64,000 bases of DNA. It comes from Bin76 sp963665765. Lineage in GTDB: Bacteria; Actinomycetota; Acidimicrobiia; Spongiisociales; ZC4RG35. The translations under genes and the position numbers were made by a program. Shown piece after piece: positions 55,448 through 64,000 of this stretch (the stretch's first letter is position 1; every line of letters begins with the position of its first letter). The notes below the pieces were generated by a model, which saw only the letters and a list, made by a program, of their open reading frames with translations, was not told the origin of the DNA and searched no databases. The stretch spans positions 744,001 through 808,000 of the forward strand of contig OY762464.1 in assembly GCA_963665765.1 (NCBI GenBank), in the 5' to 3' direction.

Positions 55448-57093
55448 CTGCCGGTGATCGGACGGCGGCGCTCCCGACCGAGATGCTTGGTGGTAACCCT
55501 GGGACCGGGCGCCGCCTGGCCTCGCTTGTATTCGGATCGCTCCACCATTGTCACCACCCGGCTCACCATCTCAGCATCGAATCCCGCCGCGGTGAGGTCT
55601 TCCACCGCCAGCTCTGAATCTATGTACATTCCCAATATCGAATCCAGCTCATCATAGGACGGCAGCGAGTCGGTATCAACCTGGTTGGGACGCAGTTCCG
55701 CCGAAGGAGGCTTGGTAAGAGTCCCCTCGGGGATCACCGGCTCGACACGGTTTCTCCACCTGGCCAACCGGTAGACCCACGTCTTATAGACGTCTTTGAG
55801 GGGAGCGAATCCCCCCACCATGTCCCCGTACAAGGTGGCATAACCCACCGCCAGTTCCGACTTGTTCCCCGTGGCCAGCACCAGACCGCCGTGCTGATTG
55901 GAAATCGCCATGAGCAGCGACCCCCGGGCGCGGGCTTGCAGATTCTCACCGGCCACTCCCCATCCGTCTCCCTCCATCACCGGGGACAACGTCTCCGAAA
56001 ACGCCCGGTGAATCCGTTCGATGGGGATCATCTCAAAACGGATTCCCAGATTGGAGGCCAGTAGCTTGGCATCCGTCCGGGAGTGCTCGGAACTGAACAT
56101 CGACGGCATCGACACTCCCCACACCCGGTCGGCGCCCAGAGCATCCACGCCCAGGCAGGCGGTGACCGCCGAGTCGATCCCGCCCGACAAGCCCACCACC
56201 ACCGATTCGAAGCCGTTCTTGCGGACATAGTCGCGGGTGGCCAGGGTCACTGCCGACCAAATCTCCTCCTCCGGTTCCATCCGGGCGGCCCCAGATCGGG
56301 AGAAGGCCGTCGGCTCACCGGCCAGGGGCAGGTCCAGCACGAATCGGTCCTCACGGAACTGCGGCGAACGGTGCAGGATCGCACCGTCGGAAGCCGCCGC
56401 CAGCGAGGCGCCGTCGAACACCAGCTCGTCCTGGCCCCCCACCAGATTCAGATAGACGATCGGCACTCCGGCCGCCCGCGCCCGTCCCGACACCAACGTC
56501 TCCCGCTCCAGGGACTTGCCCAGGTGATAGGGGGAGGCGTTGAGGTTGACGATCACGTCGGCCCCGGCGCGGGCCATCTCCCGCCACGGGCCATCGTCGG
56601 TCCACAGGTCCTCGCAGATGGATACCCCCACCCGGACGTCTCCCACCTTCTGGGCCTCCGCACTCCCCGTTCCCGGATTGAACCAGCGCCGCTCGTCGAA
56701 AACCCCATAGTTGGGCAGTGCCCTTTTGTGATAGACCCCCTTGATCCGGCCTCCCGCCAAGAGGGCCGCCGCATTGGAGACCCGTCCCGTGTAGGCGTCT
56801 TTTCCCTTCCCCGGACTTTCCTCCGGATGAGAGGAATCGAGAAATCCCACCACCGTGACGGTCCGACCGGACCGCTGCGCCAACTCGGCCAACACTTTTC
56901 GGCCGGCCTCCACAAAATCGGACCGCAAGGCCAAGTCCTCGGGGGGATACCCGGTCACCGCCAACTCCGGGAGCACCAGCATCCGGGCGTTCCTCGCCTC
57001 CGCCCACTCCATAGCCTCAAGAATCCGTCGGCGGTTTCCCTCCAGATCACCGACCACCAGGTTCAGTTGAGCGCCTGCTATCCGAAACGGCAT
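55432..57093 (-). CDS. nadE: glutamine-dependent NAD+ synthetase
   Basis: 553 residues: a nitrilase-type glutaminase (Glu in LPELAVTGYPPEDL, Lys in YHKRALPNYGVFDE, Cys in VSICEDLWTDDG) followed by the synthetase domain with the PP-loop GLSGGIDSA near residue 305. Final NAD step using glutamine. AGGATA (TATCCT on the coding strand) at 57101-57106 is 7 nt from the ATG, indicating a leaderless mRNA. Confidence 0.95.
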   Translation of the reverse strand: MPFRIAGAQLNLVVGDLEGNRRRILEAMEWAEARNARMLVLPELAVTGYPPEDLALRSDFVEAGRKVLAELAQRSGRTVTVVGFLDSSHPEESPGKGKDAYTGRVSNAAALLAGGRIKGVYHKRALPNYGVFDERRWFNPGTGSAEAQKVGDVRVGVSICEDLWTDDGPWREMARAGADVIVNLNASPYHLGKSLERETLVSGRARAAGVPIVYLNLVGGQDELVFDGASLAAASDGAILHRSPQFREDRFVLDLPLAGEPTAFSRSGAARMEPEEEIWSAVTLATRDYVRKNGFESVVVGLSGGIDSAVTACLGVDALGADRVWGVSMPSMFSSEHSRTDAKLLASNLGIRFEMIPIERIHRAFSETLSPVMEGDGWGVAGENLQARARGSLLMAISNQHGGLVLATGNKSELAVGYATLYGDMVGGFAPLKDVYKTWVYRLARWRNRVEPVIPEGTLTKPPSAELRPNQVDTDSLPSYDELDSILGMYIDSELAVEDLTAAGFDAEMVSRVVTMVERSEYKRGQAAPGPRVTTKHLGRERRRPITGRWNRS

Positions 57094-57194
57094 ACTCGTA
57101 AGGATACGGAAACAGGACCCCGACGGCCCAAAGTTAGCATCTTGCCGGTGAATGGAGGCTCTGCCCTGCCCGACCTAACCGGTGACTTACCCCA

Positions 57195-57590
57195 GTGAAC
57201 GCCGACCGGGCCGCGCCGGGTCTTGTCCAAACTGCCATCGCCGTTTTTCTGGGAGGTTCGATCGGCGCTCTGGTTCGCTACGGGCTGGGCATCTGGATCG
57301 CGCCCACCTCGGAGGTTCCGATCGCCACCGTTATCGCCAACCTGTTGGGTTCGGCGCTGTTGGGAACCCTGGCCGGACTTTCGGAACGGCGCGCCGCCGG
57401 AGGGCCGGGGTACGCCCTGCTGGGAGTGGGTTTGGCCGGCGCCCTCACCACCTTCTCCACTTTTGCCCTCGAAGCTCTGCAGCTTCTGGACCGGCCGGGC
57501 CCTCTGGTGGCGGCCCTCTATGCCGGGGGCAGTGTTCTGGCCGGGCTGCGCATCGCCGCCGCCGCCCGGCAACGGAGTCGGGCGTGGTAA
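57195..57590 (+). CDS. crcB: fluoride channel subunit Fluc/CrcB, first copy
   Basis: 131 residues with four transmembrane helices and the family motifs GGSIGALVRYGLG, NLLGSALLG and GALTTFSTF. Exports fluoride as a dimer. GTG start at 57195. The second copy overlaps its end by seven bases, so the pair probably assembles as a heterodimer. Confidence 0.92.
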   Translation: MNADRAAPGLVQTAIAVFLGGSIGALVRYGLGIWIAPTSEVPIATVIANLLGSALLGTLAGLSERRAAGGPGYALLGVGLAGALTTFSTFALEALQLLDRPGPLVAALYAGGSVLAGLRIAAAARQRSRAW

Positions 57591-57946
57591 TCCTGGGCGT
57601 GGCGCTGGCCGGGGGCGTGGGCGCGGTGATCCGGTGGCTGGTCTCCACCTGGTTCGCCCGTCGGGCACCGGGGGGAACCGGCACCGCCGTGGTGAATCTG
57701 GTGGGCTCTATAGGCCTGGGAGCGGTGGTCGCTCTTTCCCACCACGGTCACCTCGGCCCGGACGGGACAGTTGTGGTCGGAACCGGTTTCCTGGGCGCTC
57801 TGACCACCTTCTCAACCTGGATGGTCGAGACCCTGGAAGAGTCGGATGGGAAAAGGGCCGCAGTCTGGCGACGGACGGCGCCATTGGCTCTGGCAGGAAT
57901 TGCCCTGGTTTGGATCGGGATCGAGATCGGCGGCGGCCTCAACTGA
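57584..57946 (+). CDS. crcB: fluoride channel subunit Fluc/CrcB, second copy
   Basis: 120 residues, same fold: GGVGAVIRWLVS, NLVGSIGLGAVV and GALTTFSTWM. GTG 57584 lies inside the end of the first copy. Paired crcB genes are common in Gram-positive bacteria and give antiparallel dual-topology channels. No fluoride riboswitch could be confirmed upstream. Confidence 0.92.
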   Translation: MVILGVALAGGVGAVIRWLVSTWFARRAPGGTGTAVVNLVGSIGLGAVVALSHHGHLGPDGTVVVGTGFLGALTTFSTWMVETLEESDGKRAAVWRRTAPLALAGIALVWIGIEIGGGLN

Positions 57947-58025
57947 GCCCGCCCCCGGCAAGGACACCACAGTCCGTCCCGCCCGATGTTCGATCACATG
58001 TCCCCCACTCCGATAGCCTTGGCGA

Positions 58026-59216
58026 GTGCCCATGTTTTCTCGCAAGCTGATCGAAAAAGCGGTCGGAGAAGTCCTCGATGAGGTGATCGAGGTGCGAAGA
58101 ACCCTCCACCGGCACCCCGAGTTGGCTCACTCCGAGCTCCGCACCACTGCCCTCTTGGCGGAGGCGCTCGCCAACCACGGGATAGAAGCGCGCATCCGAA
58201 GGCCGTCGGGAACGGGTCTGTTTGCCGAAGTGGGATCCGAGGGTCCCATGGTGGCGTGGCGCGCCGATCTGGACGCGCTACCCATCTCAGAGCCTCCCGC
58301 CCAACCCCACGTTTCCCAAAACCCCGGGGTCATGCACGCCTGCGGGCACGACGCCCATGCCGCCATCGGTCTGGGAGTGGCCGCCGCCTTGAGCCGTCTG
58401 GGACGACTCCCGGGCCAGGTGCGGATGATCTTCCAGCATTCGGAGGAATCGATTCCCAGCGGTGCCGCGGAAATGGTGGAGGAGGGAGTGATGGAAGGGG
58501 TGCAGGGAATCGCCGCCCTTCACGTGGACGCCACCCTCGAAATCGGGAAGGTCGGTTTGAAGGAAGGCGCCATCACCAGTTCCAGCGACCTGGTGGAGAT
58601 AGTGCTCCGCGGACCGGGAGGTCACACCGCCCGACCCCATCTGACCAGCGACCTGCTATATGCGGCCGGCAAGGTGCTCGTCGAGCTTCCGGGTCTGCTG
58701 GGGCGCCTGGTCGATCCCCGCCTTCCCTTTTCGCTGACCTTCGGCCACATCCGAGGAGGAACAGCCGAGAATGTAATCCCGTCGGAGGTAACCATCGGAG
58801 GAACCTGTCGCACTCCCAACCCCGAGTTGAGCGAGATCCTCCCCGACCTGATCCGCCGCCTCACCCAAGAAATCGTGGCGCCCACCGGGGCGGAGGCCCA
58901 GATCAAATGGCGGCGGGTTCTGTCGCCGGTCTACAACCACCCATCCACCGTCAATACCGTCAGACAATCACTGATCGAGATCCTGGGCCGCCCAGCGGTG
59001 GTGGGCACTTTCACCTCCCTGGGCGCCGAGGACTTCTCCCACTATTTGGACAGAGCGCCGGGAATGATGATCAGGCTGGGCGCCATGACTGAAAACGACC
59101 GGAGGGATCTCCATTCAGCCTGGTTCCAGATCAATGAGGACTGCCTGCAAGTGGGCGTCAAGACGGGGGTGGCTTCGGTGTTGGGACTTCTGTCGGAGCC
59201 GACCACCGACCTATAG
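58026..59216 (+). CDS. M20-family amidohydrolase
   Basis: 396 residues: a metal-binding domain with HACGHDAHAAIGLG and QHSEES, and the inserted dimerisation domain around residues 180-300. Relatives cleave N-acyl amino acids, hippurate or indole-acetyl conjugates. TAGCCT at 58014-58019 is 6 nt before GTG 58026 (ATG 58032 is the alternative). Substrate unknown; it converges with tyrA. Confidence 0.9.
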   Translation: MPMFSRKLIEKAVGEVLDEVIEVRRTLHRHPELAHSELRTTALLAEALANHGIEARIRRPSGTGLFAEVGSEGPMVAWRADLDALPISEPPAQPHVSQNPGVMHACGHDAHAAIGLGVAAALSRLGRLPGQVRMIFQHSEESIPSGAAEMVEEGVMEGVQGIAALHVDATLEIGKVGLKEGAITSSSDLVEIVLRGPGGHTARPHLTSDLLYAAGKVLVELPGLLGRLVDPRLPFSLTFGHIRGGTAENVIPSEVTIGGTCRTPNPELSEILPDLIRRLTQEIVAPTGAEAQIKWRRVLSPVYNHPSTVNTVRQSLIEILGRPAVVGTFTSLGAEDFSHYLDRAPGMMIRLGAMTENDRRDLHSAWFQINEDCLQVGVKTGVASVLGLLSEPTTDL

Positions 59217-59226
59217 GATCGGCCCC

Positions 59227-60255
59227 TCAGTCTCCCAGAAGCGCGAATCCCTCCGCCACCAGGGCGCGGCGCAGGCGCACGGCCTCTTCGGGTCGGACCG
59301 AGAGGGTGAGCACCCCGCCCCCGCCGTGAGTGGCGTGCCGGAGTTGGAGGTCCCGCAGATCTACTCCGCTGATCGCCAAAGCATGGCCGACCCGGGCGAT
59401 TTCACCCGGGTGATCCTCCAGCAGAACTCCCAGGCTATGGGCGGGCGCCGCCAAGGCCGCACGGGTCTGTCGAGCGGATCCCAACAAGTCAAACACCCAT
59501 TTTTGTTCCATCCCCTCCAGATGGTTCGCCCAATCCTCCAAACTCGCCGCCATCTCCCGCAACACCGGGGACAGGGAGCGCCGATTCTCCACCAGCAGGT
59601 CCGACCACCAGTCCGAACTGGACAGAGCGATCCGGGTGAGATCGCGAAACCCTCCGGCCACCATAGTGTGGGCCGAGGGGCCGGCCGTGCCCAGCCGGTC
59701 GATCAAGGTGGTGGCCAGCACCATGGGAAGGTGGCTCACCCAGGCCACTATGCGATCGTGATGGGCGGCAGTCATCTCCACCGGCTGCGCGCCGAGAGAT
59801 CGAACTATCGCCGCCATTTCCTCCCAATCGCCTGGATCGGCCTGGTCGGAGGTTAGAACCCAGGTCGCCCCGCGGAACAGGTCGCCGCTGGCGCCGCCTG
59901 GTCCGGTTACCTCTCGGCCGGCCATGGGATGTCCGCCCACGAACCGGGGCAGGCCGGATGCGGCCTTCACCACCGGTTGTTTTATCCCCGCCACATCGGT
60001 GACCAGAGCGTCGGTCGGCAGGTTCGCCAGGATAGAGACGGTGACTTTGGGAGGCGCCGCCAACACCACCAGATCAGCACCCCCCACCGCCCCCGAGAGG
60101 CTGTCGGCCCGGCCCGAAAAGGCCCCCATGGAGATGGCCTGATCAAGATGCGCGGAGTTGGTGTCCCATCCGCACACCTCCCAGCCCGAAACGGTGAGCC
60201 CGATACCGATCGAGGTTCCGATCAGACCGGTGCCCACCACCGCCGCCATTGGCAT
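59227..60255 (-). CDS. tyrA: prephenate dehydrogenase
   Basis: 342 residues: NAD-binding VVGTGLIGTSIG, GGHPMAGREVTGP, a helical dimer domain with HHDRIVAWVSHLP, and a C-terminal ACT-like domain (about 270-340, LEDHPGEIARVGHALAISGV) for feedback by tyrosine. It starts directly after the aroF stop, so the first step of the shikimate pathway and the tyrosine branch share one operon. Confidence 0.93.
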   Translation of the reverse strand: MPMAAVVGTGLIGTSIGIGLTVSGWEVCGWDTNSAHLDQAISMGAFSGRADSLSGAVGGADLVVLAAPPKVTVSILANLPTDALVTDVAGIKQPVVKAASGLPRFVGGHPMAGREVTGPGGASGDLFRGATWVLTSDQADPGDWEEMAAIVRSLGAQPVEMTAAHHDRIVAWVSHLPMVLATTLIDRLGTAGPSAHTMVAGGFRDLTRIALSSSDWWSDLLVENRRSLSPVLREMAASLEDWANHLEGMEQKWVFDLLGSARQTRAALAAPAHSLGVLLEDHPGEIARVGHALAISGVDLRDLQLRHATHGGGGVLTLSVRPEEAVRLRRALVAEGFALLGD

Positions 60256-61269
60256 CTAAAGGGGAATGCGCATGGCTTCGGCTATCTCTTTCACGCTCTC
60301 CATCAACTCGGCGAACTCCTCGGGAAGGATCGCCTGGGCGCCGTCCACCAAGGCGGTTTCGGGAGTGGGATGGACATCGATCATTATCCCGTCGGCGCCC
60401 ACTGCCAGGGCGGCCCGCGAAAGCGGCGCCACCAAGTTTCTGCGACCCGAGGAATGGGACGGATCCACCACCACCGGCAGATGAGAGAGCTCTTGGAGCA
60501 GCGGAACCGCCGTGATGTCGAGTGTGTTGCGCGACGCCGTCTCGAAGGTCCGGATTCCGCGCTCTGCCATGAGAATGTCCTGGTTTCCCTCCTTGTAGAT
60601 GTATTCGGCCGCGTTCAGCCATTCCTCCAGGGTGGCGGTGAAGCCCCGTTTCAACATCACCGGGGTGCTGGTTCGGCCCACCTCGCTCAGCAGGGCAAAA
60701 TTGGACATGTTCCGGGTTCCGATACGGAGCATGTCGGCGTAGTCCGCCACCAACTCCACATCCCGGGGGTCAAGCACCTCGGCCACGAACGGCATATCGA
60801 ATTCTTCCCGGGCTTCGGCGAGCAACATCAGCCCCTTTTCCTTTAGGCCCTGGAAGGAGAAGGGAGAGGTGCGAGGTTTGAAGGCATCTCCCCGCAAGAC
60901 GGTGGCGCCGGCTTGCTGCACCGCCTCTGCGGTTTGGAAAAGGACATCCCTCGATTCCACCGCACAGGGACCGGCAATGGGAGTGAATGAACCGTCTCCG
61001 ATCTTCACCCCCCTGATCCGGATAACGGTGTTTTCTCCCTGGAAGTCACGGCTTACCAGCTTGAAGGGCCGCATCACCGGAACCGCCCGTTCCACTCCGC
61101 CCAGCGCTTCAAATGGCAACTGGAGCATCTGCTGGCGGTCACCCACCGCTCCGATTACCGTCCGAAACCGTCCCACCGATACATGGGCTTCGCAGTCTAT
61201 GGACTCCAGACGGTTAACCACCACCCCGATCTCCTCGTCGGTGGCGTCCTGTTTCATCACGATGATCAT
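60256..61269 (-). CDS. aroF: 3-deoxy-7-phosphoheptulonate synthase, type I-beta
   Basis: 337 residues: a small N-terminal ferredoxin-like regulatory domain (MIIVMKQDATDEEI...), then the KDPG-type barrel with AGPCAVES, LRGDAFKPRTSPFSFQG, GTRNMSNF, LLKRG-like MLKRGFTAT, and VDPSHSSGRR. First committed step of aromatic amino acid synthesis. The ATG at 61269 has AGAGG upstream; the frame also opens at 61299. Confidence 0.95.
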   Translation of the reverse strand: MIIVMKQDATDEEIGVVVNRLESIDCEAHVSVGRFRTVIGAVGDRQQMLQLPFEALGGVERAVPVMRPFKLVSRDFQGENTVIRIRGVKIGDGSFTPIAGPCAVESRDVLFQTAEAVQQAGATVLRGDAFKPRTSPFSFQGLKEKGLMLLAEAREEFDMPFVAEVLDPRDVELVADYADMLRIGTRNMSNFALLSEVGRTSTPVMLKRGFTATLEEWLNAAEYIYKEGNQDILMAERGIRTFETASRNTLDITAVPLLQELSHLPVVVDPSHSSGRRNLVAPLSRAALAVGADGIMIDVHPTPETALVDGAQAILPEEFAELMESVKEIAEAMRIPL

Positions 61270-61420
61270 CTTGCGGTCCTCTTGGTCAATGCCCCTCATG
61301 TTACGGCTTTTCGTCCAACCGGAATGCGGGATTGCCGACCAGGGAGGAGAGTCGCGGTCGCGAAACTACCCGAACCCCCGACCGGATCCTTTATTTACGG
61401 GCGGGGTAGTCTCTTGCCTA

Positions 61421-61975
61421 ATGTCCATCGATATCGCCGGCTTTATCCATACCGTCAAAGAGCACGCGATAAAGCACAGCTTTCACATCCACGATGAGCG
61501 GCATTTTGTGGAGACCTATTCTCTTCGGCAATCCTGGGAGGTTGACCTGCACCCGGCCGAATCCTGCAGTCTGCCGATCGACCTGCACCTGTCACTTGAC
61601 GTGGAACCGCGGGCGGTCTTGGCCTTGATCGACCGGTTGGAAGAGATGGAGGACGATTTCGAGGAACCCGAGGACATCTACCAGTTGCACATGTACTTCA
61701 ACTGGTCGGTTCCTCCGCTCACCAATCCCCCCGATCTGCTGGTGCTCGCCACCGATCTGGCCGGGGTGGGGGACATTTCACTTCCCATCGAAGTGCAGGC
61801 AATCGATTCATACGCTCCTCTGGGCTCGTCCACTCAACGACGCCTGATGATCACCGGCACCGTGCACATTTCCCTGGTCGACCTGGTGATGGGCCGGGAA
61901 CAGATGTGCGAGACCCTTGATCTGGCCAAAGAGGTGAGCGTGTATTTGGCGGAGCGGGTGGAAGCCTGGGTGTAG
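61421..61975 (+). CDS. conserved-looking acidic protein of unknown function
   Basis: 184 residues, soluble, acidic, rich in alternating hydrophobic strands (SCSLPIDLHLSLDVEPRAVLAL; RRLMITGTVHISLVDLV). No signal peptide, no membrane segment, no motif I know. TAGTCT at 61407-61412 is 8 nt before the ATG, so transcription is probably leaderless. Divergent from aroF across ~150 bp. Confidence 0.65.
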   Translation: MSIDIAGFIHTVKEHAIKHSFHIHDERHFVETYSLRQSWEVDLHPAESCSLPIDLHLSLDVEPRAVLALIDRLEEMEDDFEEPEDIYQLHMYFNWSVPPLTNPPDLLVLATDLAGVGDISLPIEVQAIDSYAPLGSSTQRRLMITGTVHISLVDLVMGREQMCETLDLAKEVSVYLAERVEAWV

Positions 61976-62220
61976 CTGTCGGGGCTGGTGGAAGTTAGCC
62001 ACAAAATGCCGGCACAAACCTCAGAAAACCCGTCCGGGAAGTTGACTTTCGTCACCGCGGCGGCCCATAGTGCTAAACAGTCACAAACATGCCCCGGCCC
62101 GATCCGACGCGTCACTCGGGCTGCTGGAATCATATCTTCGGAACCGCGCCCTCCCCAGGGTCTGACGGAGCGCGGTCCACCAACGGCGGCGGTGGCAGGG
62201 GGCGGGGCCCAAGGGGCGAC

Positions 62221-62239
62221 CGATTTTCGCGAATTAGCG
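62221..62239 (-). repeat. dispersed element, copy A
   Basis: On the minus strand the core reads CGCTAATTCGCGAAAATCG, differing at one of 19 bases from the copy at 42651-42669. Upstream GC-rich DNA (62201-62220, with GGGGCCC) is also similar between the copies. It lies between two convergent genes, in a 290-bp spacer with no other feature. Confidence 0.65.
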
Positions 62240-62265
62240 GGCCCGGGGGTAGGACCCGAATCTGT

Positions 62266-63249
62266 CTACGGATACGAAACCTGAGGCTGAAGACCAACCA
62301 CTTTGGGGCCGTCGTTTTCCATCTCCAGGAAGACAAACCAAGTGGACCAGTCAAGTCCTCCTATCGCCTCGTTGTCGCCCGGGTCGTGGATCGCCACCCA
62401 AGGGAAGTTGGCGAAAGCCGAAGAGATAGCCGTTTCGGGCAGAGTTGCGTTGGGACCCAGGGTCAGACCCCCCACTTCGATGGTCACATCCTGATCGAGA
62501 TAGTCAGAAAGGAAAGCGTCGGCGATCACTTGCTTCCAGGTTCCGACCGTGGCCTCCGACTCACTGGCCGAGGCCCCGGTGTTGGCCCACTTCAGGTCGG
62601 TGTCATCGGTATGCAATCCGGACAGTTCCTCCGGTGTCCATCGCCGCAAGTTGTCATCGTGCCGGATAACGAACAAACCCCGCCAGGAGACGATCTCCTC
62701 CAAGCCCTCTCCCACCACCAAGGCGTTGGCAAAGTCGTCAATGGTCGCCTTCCAATCCCACTCTTCCTCCACCCGGGCGGGCGTGAGGGTCTCGGTCAGG
62801 TAATACCCGTACGCCCAGCCCACCGTCTCACCGACGACCAGTTCATGCCACACCCGACCGTCAACCACCTCCAAAGCCCCACTGGCGACCAACCCCGCCT
62901 GGGCGGGCTGGAGTTCGTTGACCTTGGGGTTGCTGGTACCGGGGCCGGCCCTGACGTTCAAAGTGTTGTTCGACTGGTCGGGCGCCAACAGCACCACGCC
63001 CATGCGGGGTGGGGGCACAGTGGTGGTGGTGGTGATGATGGGCGCCGCGGTGGTGGAAGAAGACGCCCCCCGGACGGTCGCCTCCGGCGACTCGTTATCG
63101 GCGGCGTCCACGGAACCGGCGGTCTCACCGTTGGTGGTCTCGGTCGACTCTGCATCGTCCTCCCCACAGGCCGAGGCACCCAACACGACCACCAGCAACC
63201 CTATCCAAACCAGCCGACCGAAGCTCTTCTGCCCTGTCACACGAAGCAT
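62266..63249 (-). CDS. lipoprotein with SH3-like domain
   Basis: About 327 residues: a signal peptide with lipobox GASAC, an acidic/Thr-rich linker to about residue 80, a bacterial SH3 domain (TLNVRAGPGTSNPKVNEL ... GWAYGYYLTE), and a C-terminal ~170-residue domain I do not recognise. Exposed on the outer face of the membrane, possibly contacting the cell wall. ATG 63249 fits the signal peptide; the frame opens at 63333. Confidence 0.8.
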   Translation of the reverse strand: MLRVTGQKSFGRLVWIGLLVVVLGASACGEDDAESTETTNGETAGSVDAADNESPEATVRGASSSTTAAPIITTTTTVPPPRMGVVLLAPDQSNNTLNVRAGPGTSNPKVNELQPAQAGLVASGALEVVDGRVWHELVVGETVGWAYGYYLTETLTPARVEEEWDWKATIDDFANALVVGEGLEEIVSWRGLFVIRHDDNLRRWTPEELSGLHTDDTDLKWANTGASASESEATVGTWKQVIADAFLSDYLDQDVTIEVGGLTLGPNATLPETAISSAFANFPWVAIHDPGDNEAIGGLDWSTWFVFLEMENDGPKVVGLQPQVSYP

Positions 63250-63379
63250 GGCTTTGGAGACTAGCACCCACCGACGCTCCTCGCGGTAGATCGCCTTCAA
63301 AATTATCATGCCCCTCCGCACCCGGGACCCCATACCCGGTCGGCTCCGGATACGCCCGATGTTGCCTCCGGAGGTTCCG

Positions 63380-64000
63380 CTAAGGCCGCTCGCCGGCGCG
63401 GAGCCGACCGTTGATGTGGTCCACCACTCCCAAGAGTTCCGACGGCTCGTCGATTACATAATGAGCCCCCGCATCCCCAAGCAACCTCCGGGTGCTCCGG
63501 AGGCGTTCGCTCACCTCGGCTGACGACCATGACCGGGCCTGCTCCAGAGTGTCGGCGTTCATGTAGTTGCTATAGCGGGCGATCCCCACCGACCAGCACC
63601 CCGCCCGCAGACCCTCGCCCACTCCGGAGACCGTGTCATCCACTTTCACCACCGACTGAACAGGATGCAGGTCCAATCGCTCCAGGTTGCGATACAACAT
63701 GAAAGGGCGGGGGCGGGCGCCGTTGACCACCTCGTCGCCCGCCACCGCGCAGTCGGGAAAGAACCCCTGCTCCCGGGCGTGCACCAAAAGCACGTCCACT
63801 GCCGATCGCATGAATCCGGTGGTCACTCCGATCTTCACCCCATAGTCTTTCTGAAGCGCCGAGGCCATCTCCACCACCCCTGGCAGAAGCGCTGCGTACT
63901 CGGGCAGGCACTCGACCTGACGAGGCTCGTAATCTGCGAACAGCATCCGGGCATCGGCGTCGGTGGGCGCCCGTCCGTGCGCGGTCCGCCACCGGCGCCT
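63380..64000 (-). CDS. phnX: phosphonoacetaldehyde hydrolase, 5' end outside the window
   Basis: HAD-family phosphonatase, partial. Motifs present: IGVTTGFMRSAVDVL, VAGDEVVNGARPRPFMLYRNL, KVDDTVSGVGEGLRAGCWSVGIARYSNYM, and GAHYVIDEP. The first in-window ATG (63946) is not the start: the same frame continues to the edge with an HGRAPTDADARML segment that fits the family. Cleaves phosphonoacetaldehyde to acetaldehyde and phosphate, so 2-aminoethylphosphonate use is likely. Confidence 0.9.
   Translation of the reverse strand, partial: RRRWRTAHGRAPTDADARMLFADYEPRQVECLPEYAALLPGVVEMASALQKDYGVKIGVTTGFMRSAVDVLLVHAREQGFFPDCAVAGDEVVNGARPRPFMLYRNLERLDLHPVQSVVKVDDTVSGVGEGLRAGCWSVGIARYSNYMNADTLEQARSWSSAEVSERLRSTRRLLGDAGAHYVIDEPSELLGVVDHINGRLRAGERP

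Noticed and set aside
57094..57194. Possible fluoride riboswitch before the crcB pair
   Set aside because: GGTGAATGGAGG has a vague resemblance to the crcB aptamer, but the conserved 3' pseudoknot partner and the usual closing segment are absent.

Overview
The window is a GC-rich bacterial chromosome segment, most likely from an actinobacterium of the Acidimicrobiia type. The evidence is a SigR-type ECF sigma factor with an RsrA-like zinc anti-sigma factor, an actinobacterial-style inositol-1-phosphate synthase, an F420-type luciferase-like oxidoreductase, the order tilS-hpt-ftsH-panC-coaX-lysS, a C-rich-loop small RNA resembling the actinobacterial 6C RNA, and many start codons 6-10 nt after a TAnnnT box with no Shine-Dalgarno (leaderless mRNAs). 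The taxonomic call is inference; there is no rRNA or tRNA in the window.

Layout. 0.2-4.3 kb: a HepT/MntA (HEPN/nucleotidyltransferase) module followed without a gap by a 1152-residue phospholipase-D/SNF2 helicase, probably a defence island. 4.4-13.3 kb: sigma/anti-sigma pair, tilS, hpt, ftsH, two small poorly known genes, panC, coaX, a three-hairpin C-loop RNA, lysS. 13.3-18.1 kb: pncA, an AAA ATPase + TOPRIM pair (second putative defence module), ino1 and a divergent LysR regulator. 18.0-25.3 kb (minus strand): sugar-lactonase/aldolase pair, potassium channel, then a catabolic operon with SDR, biotin-dependent carboxylase, 3-hydroxyisobutyrate dehydrogenase and a TIGR03084-like protein. 25.3-27.4 kb: two membrane-anchored coiled-coil proteins built from in-frame tandem repeats, on either side of an SDR. 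27.7-31.2 kb: nuoABCD followed by a fumarylacetoacetate-hydrolase gene instead of nuoE. 31.3-37 kb: proA, a DM13 surface protein, iolB with a LacD-type aldolase, and a tyrosine recombinase in an AT-richer stretch. 37-42.6 kb: a form I (AYRCSFR) aerobic carbon monoxide dehydrogenase coxMSL, an XdhC-type maturation protein fused to a YHS metal-binding domain, and a sirtuin. 43-48 kb: a decayed GHKL-ATPase gene, thioesterase, DUF454, LLM oxidoreductase, DUF378, and an endonuclease IV-LigD polymerase fusion. 48-53 kb: a HisA-like/VOC fusion, a SAM-I riboswitch with metX, a selenocysteine-containing selD, greA, mgtE. 54-64 kb: nadE and a class IV aminotransferase, paired fluoride channels, an M20 amidohydrolase, aroF-tyrA, two Thr-rich lipoproteins, and phnX running off the right edge.

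The items most worth following up are: the AP endonuclease/NHEJ polymerase fusion (46263-48122); the three-hairpin 6C-like RNA (11540-11663); the UGA-encoded selenocysteine in SelD, where ordinary gene calling would cut the gene short; the HisA-VOC fusion with its first catalytic Asp changed to Asn; the XdhC-YHS fusion next to a Mo/Cu CO dehydrogenase; and the two repeat-built coiled-coil membrane proteins.

The genes suggest an aerobic heterotroph that can supplement its energy with CO, recycles inositol or sulfosugars, makes inositol-derived thiol or lipid, uses selenium, and repairs DNA breaks by an NHEJ-type route.
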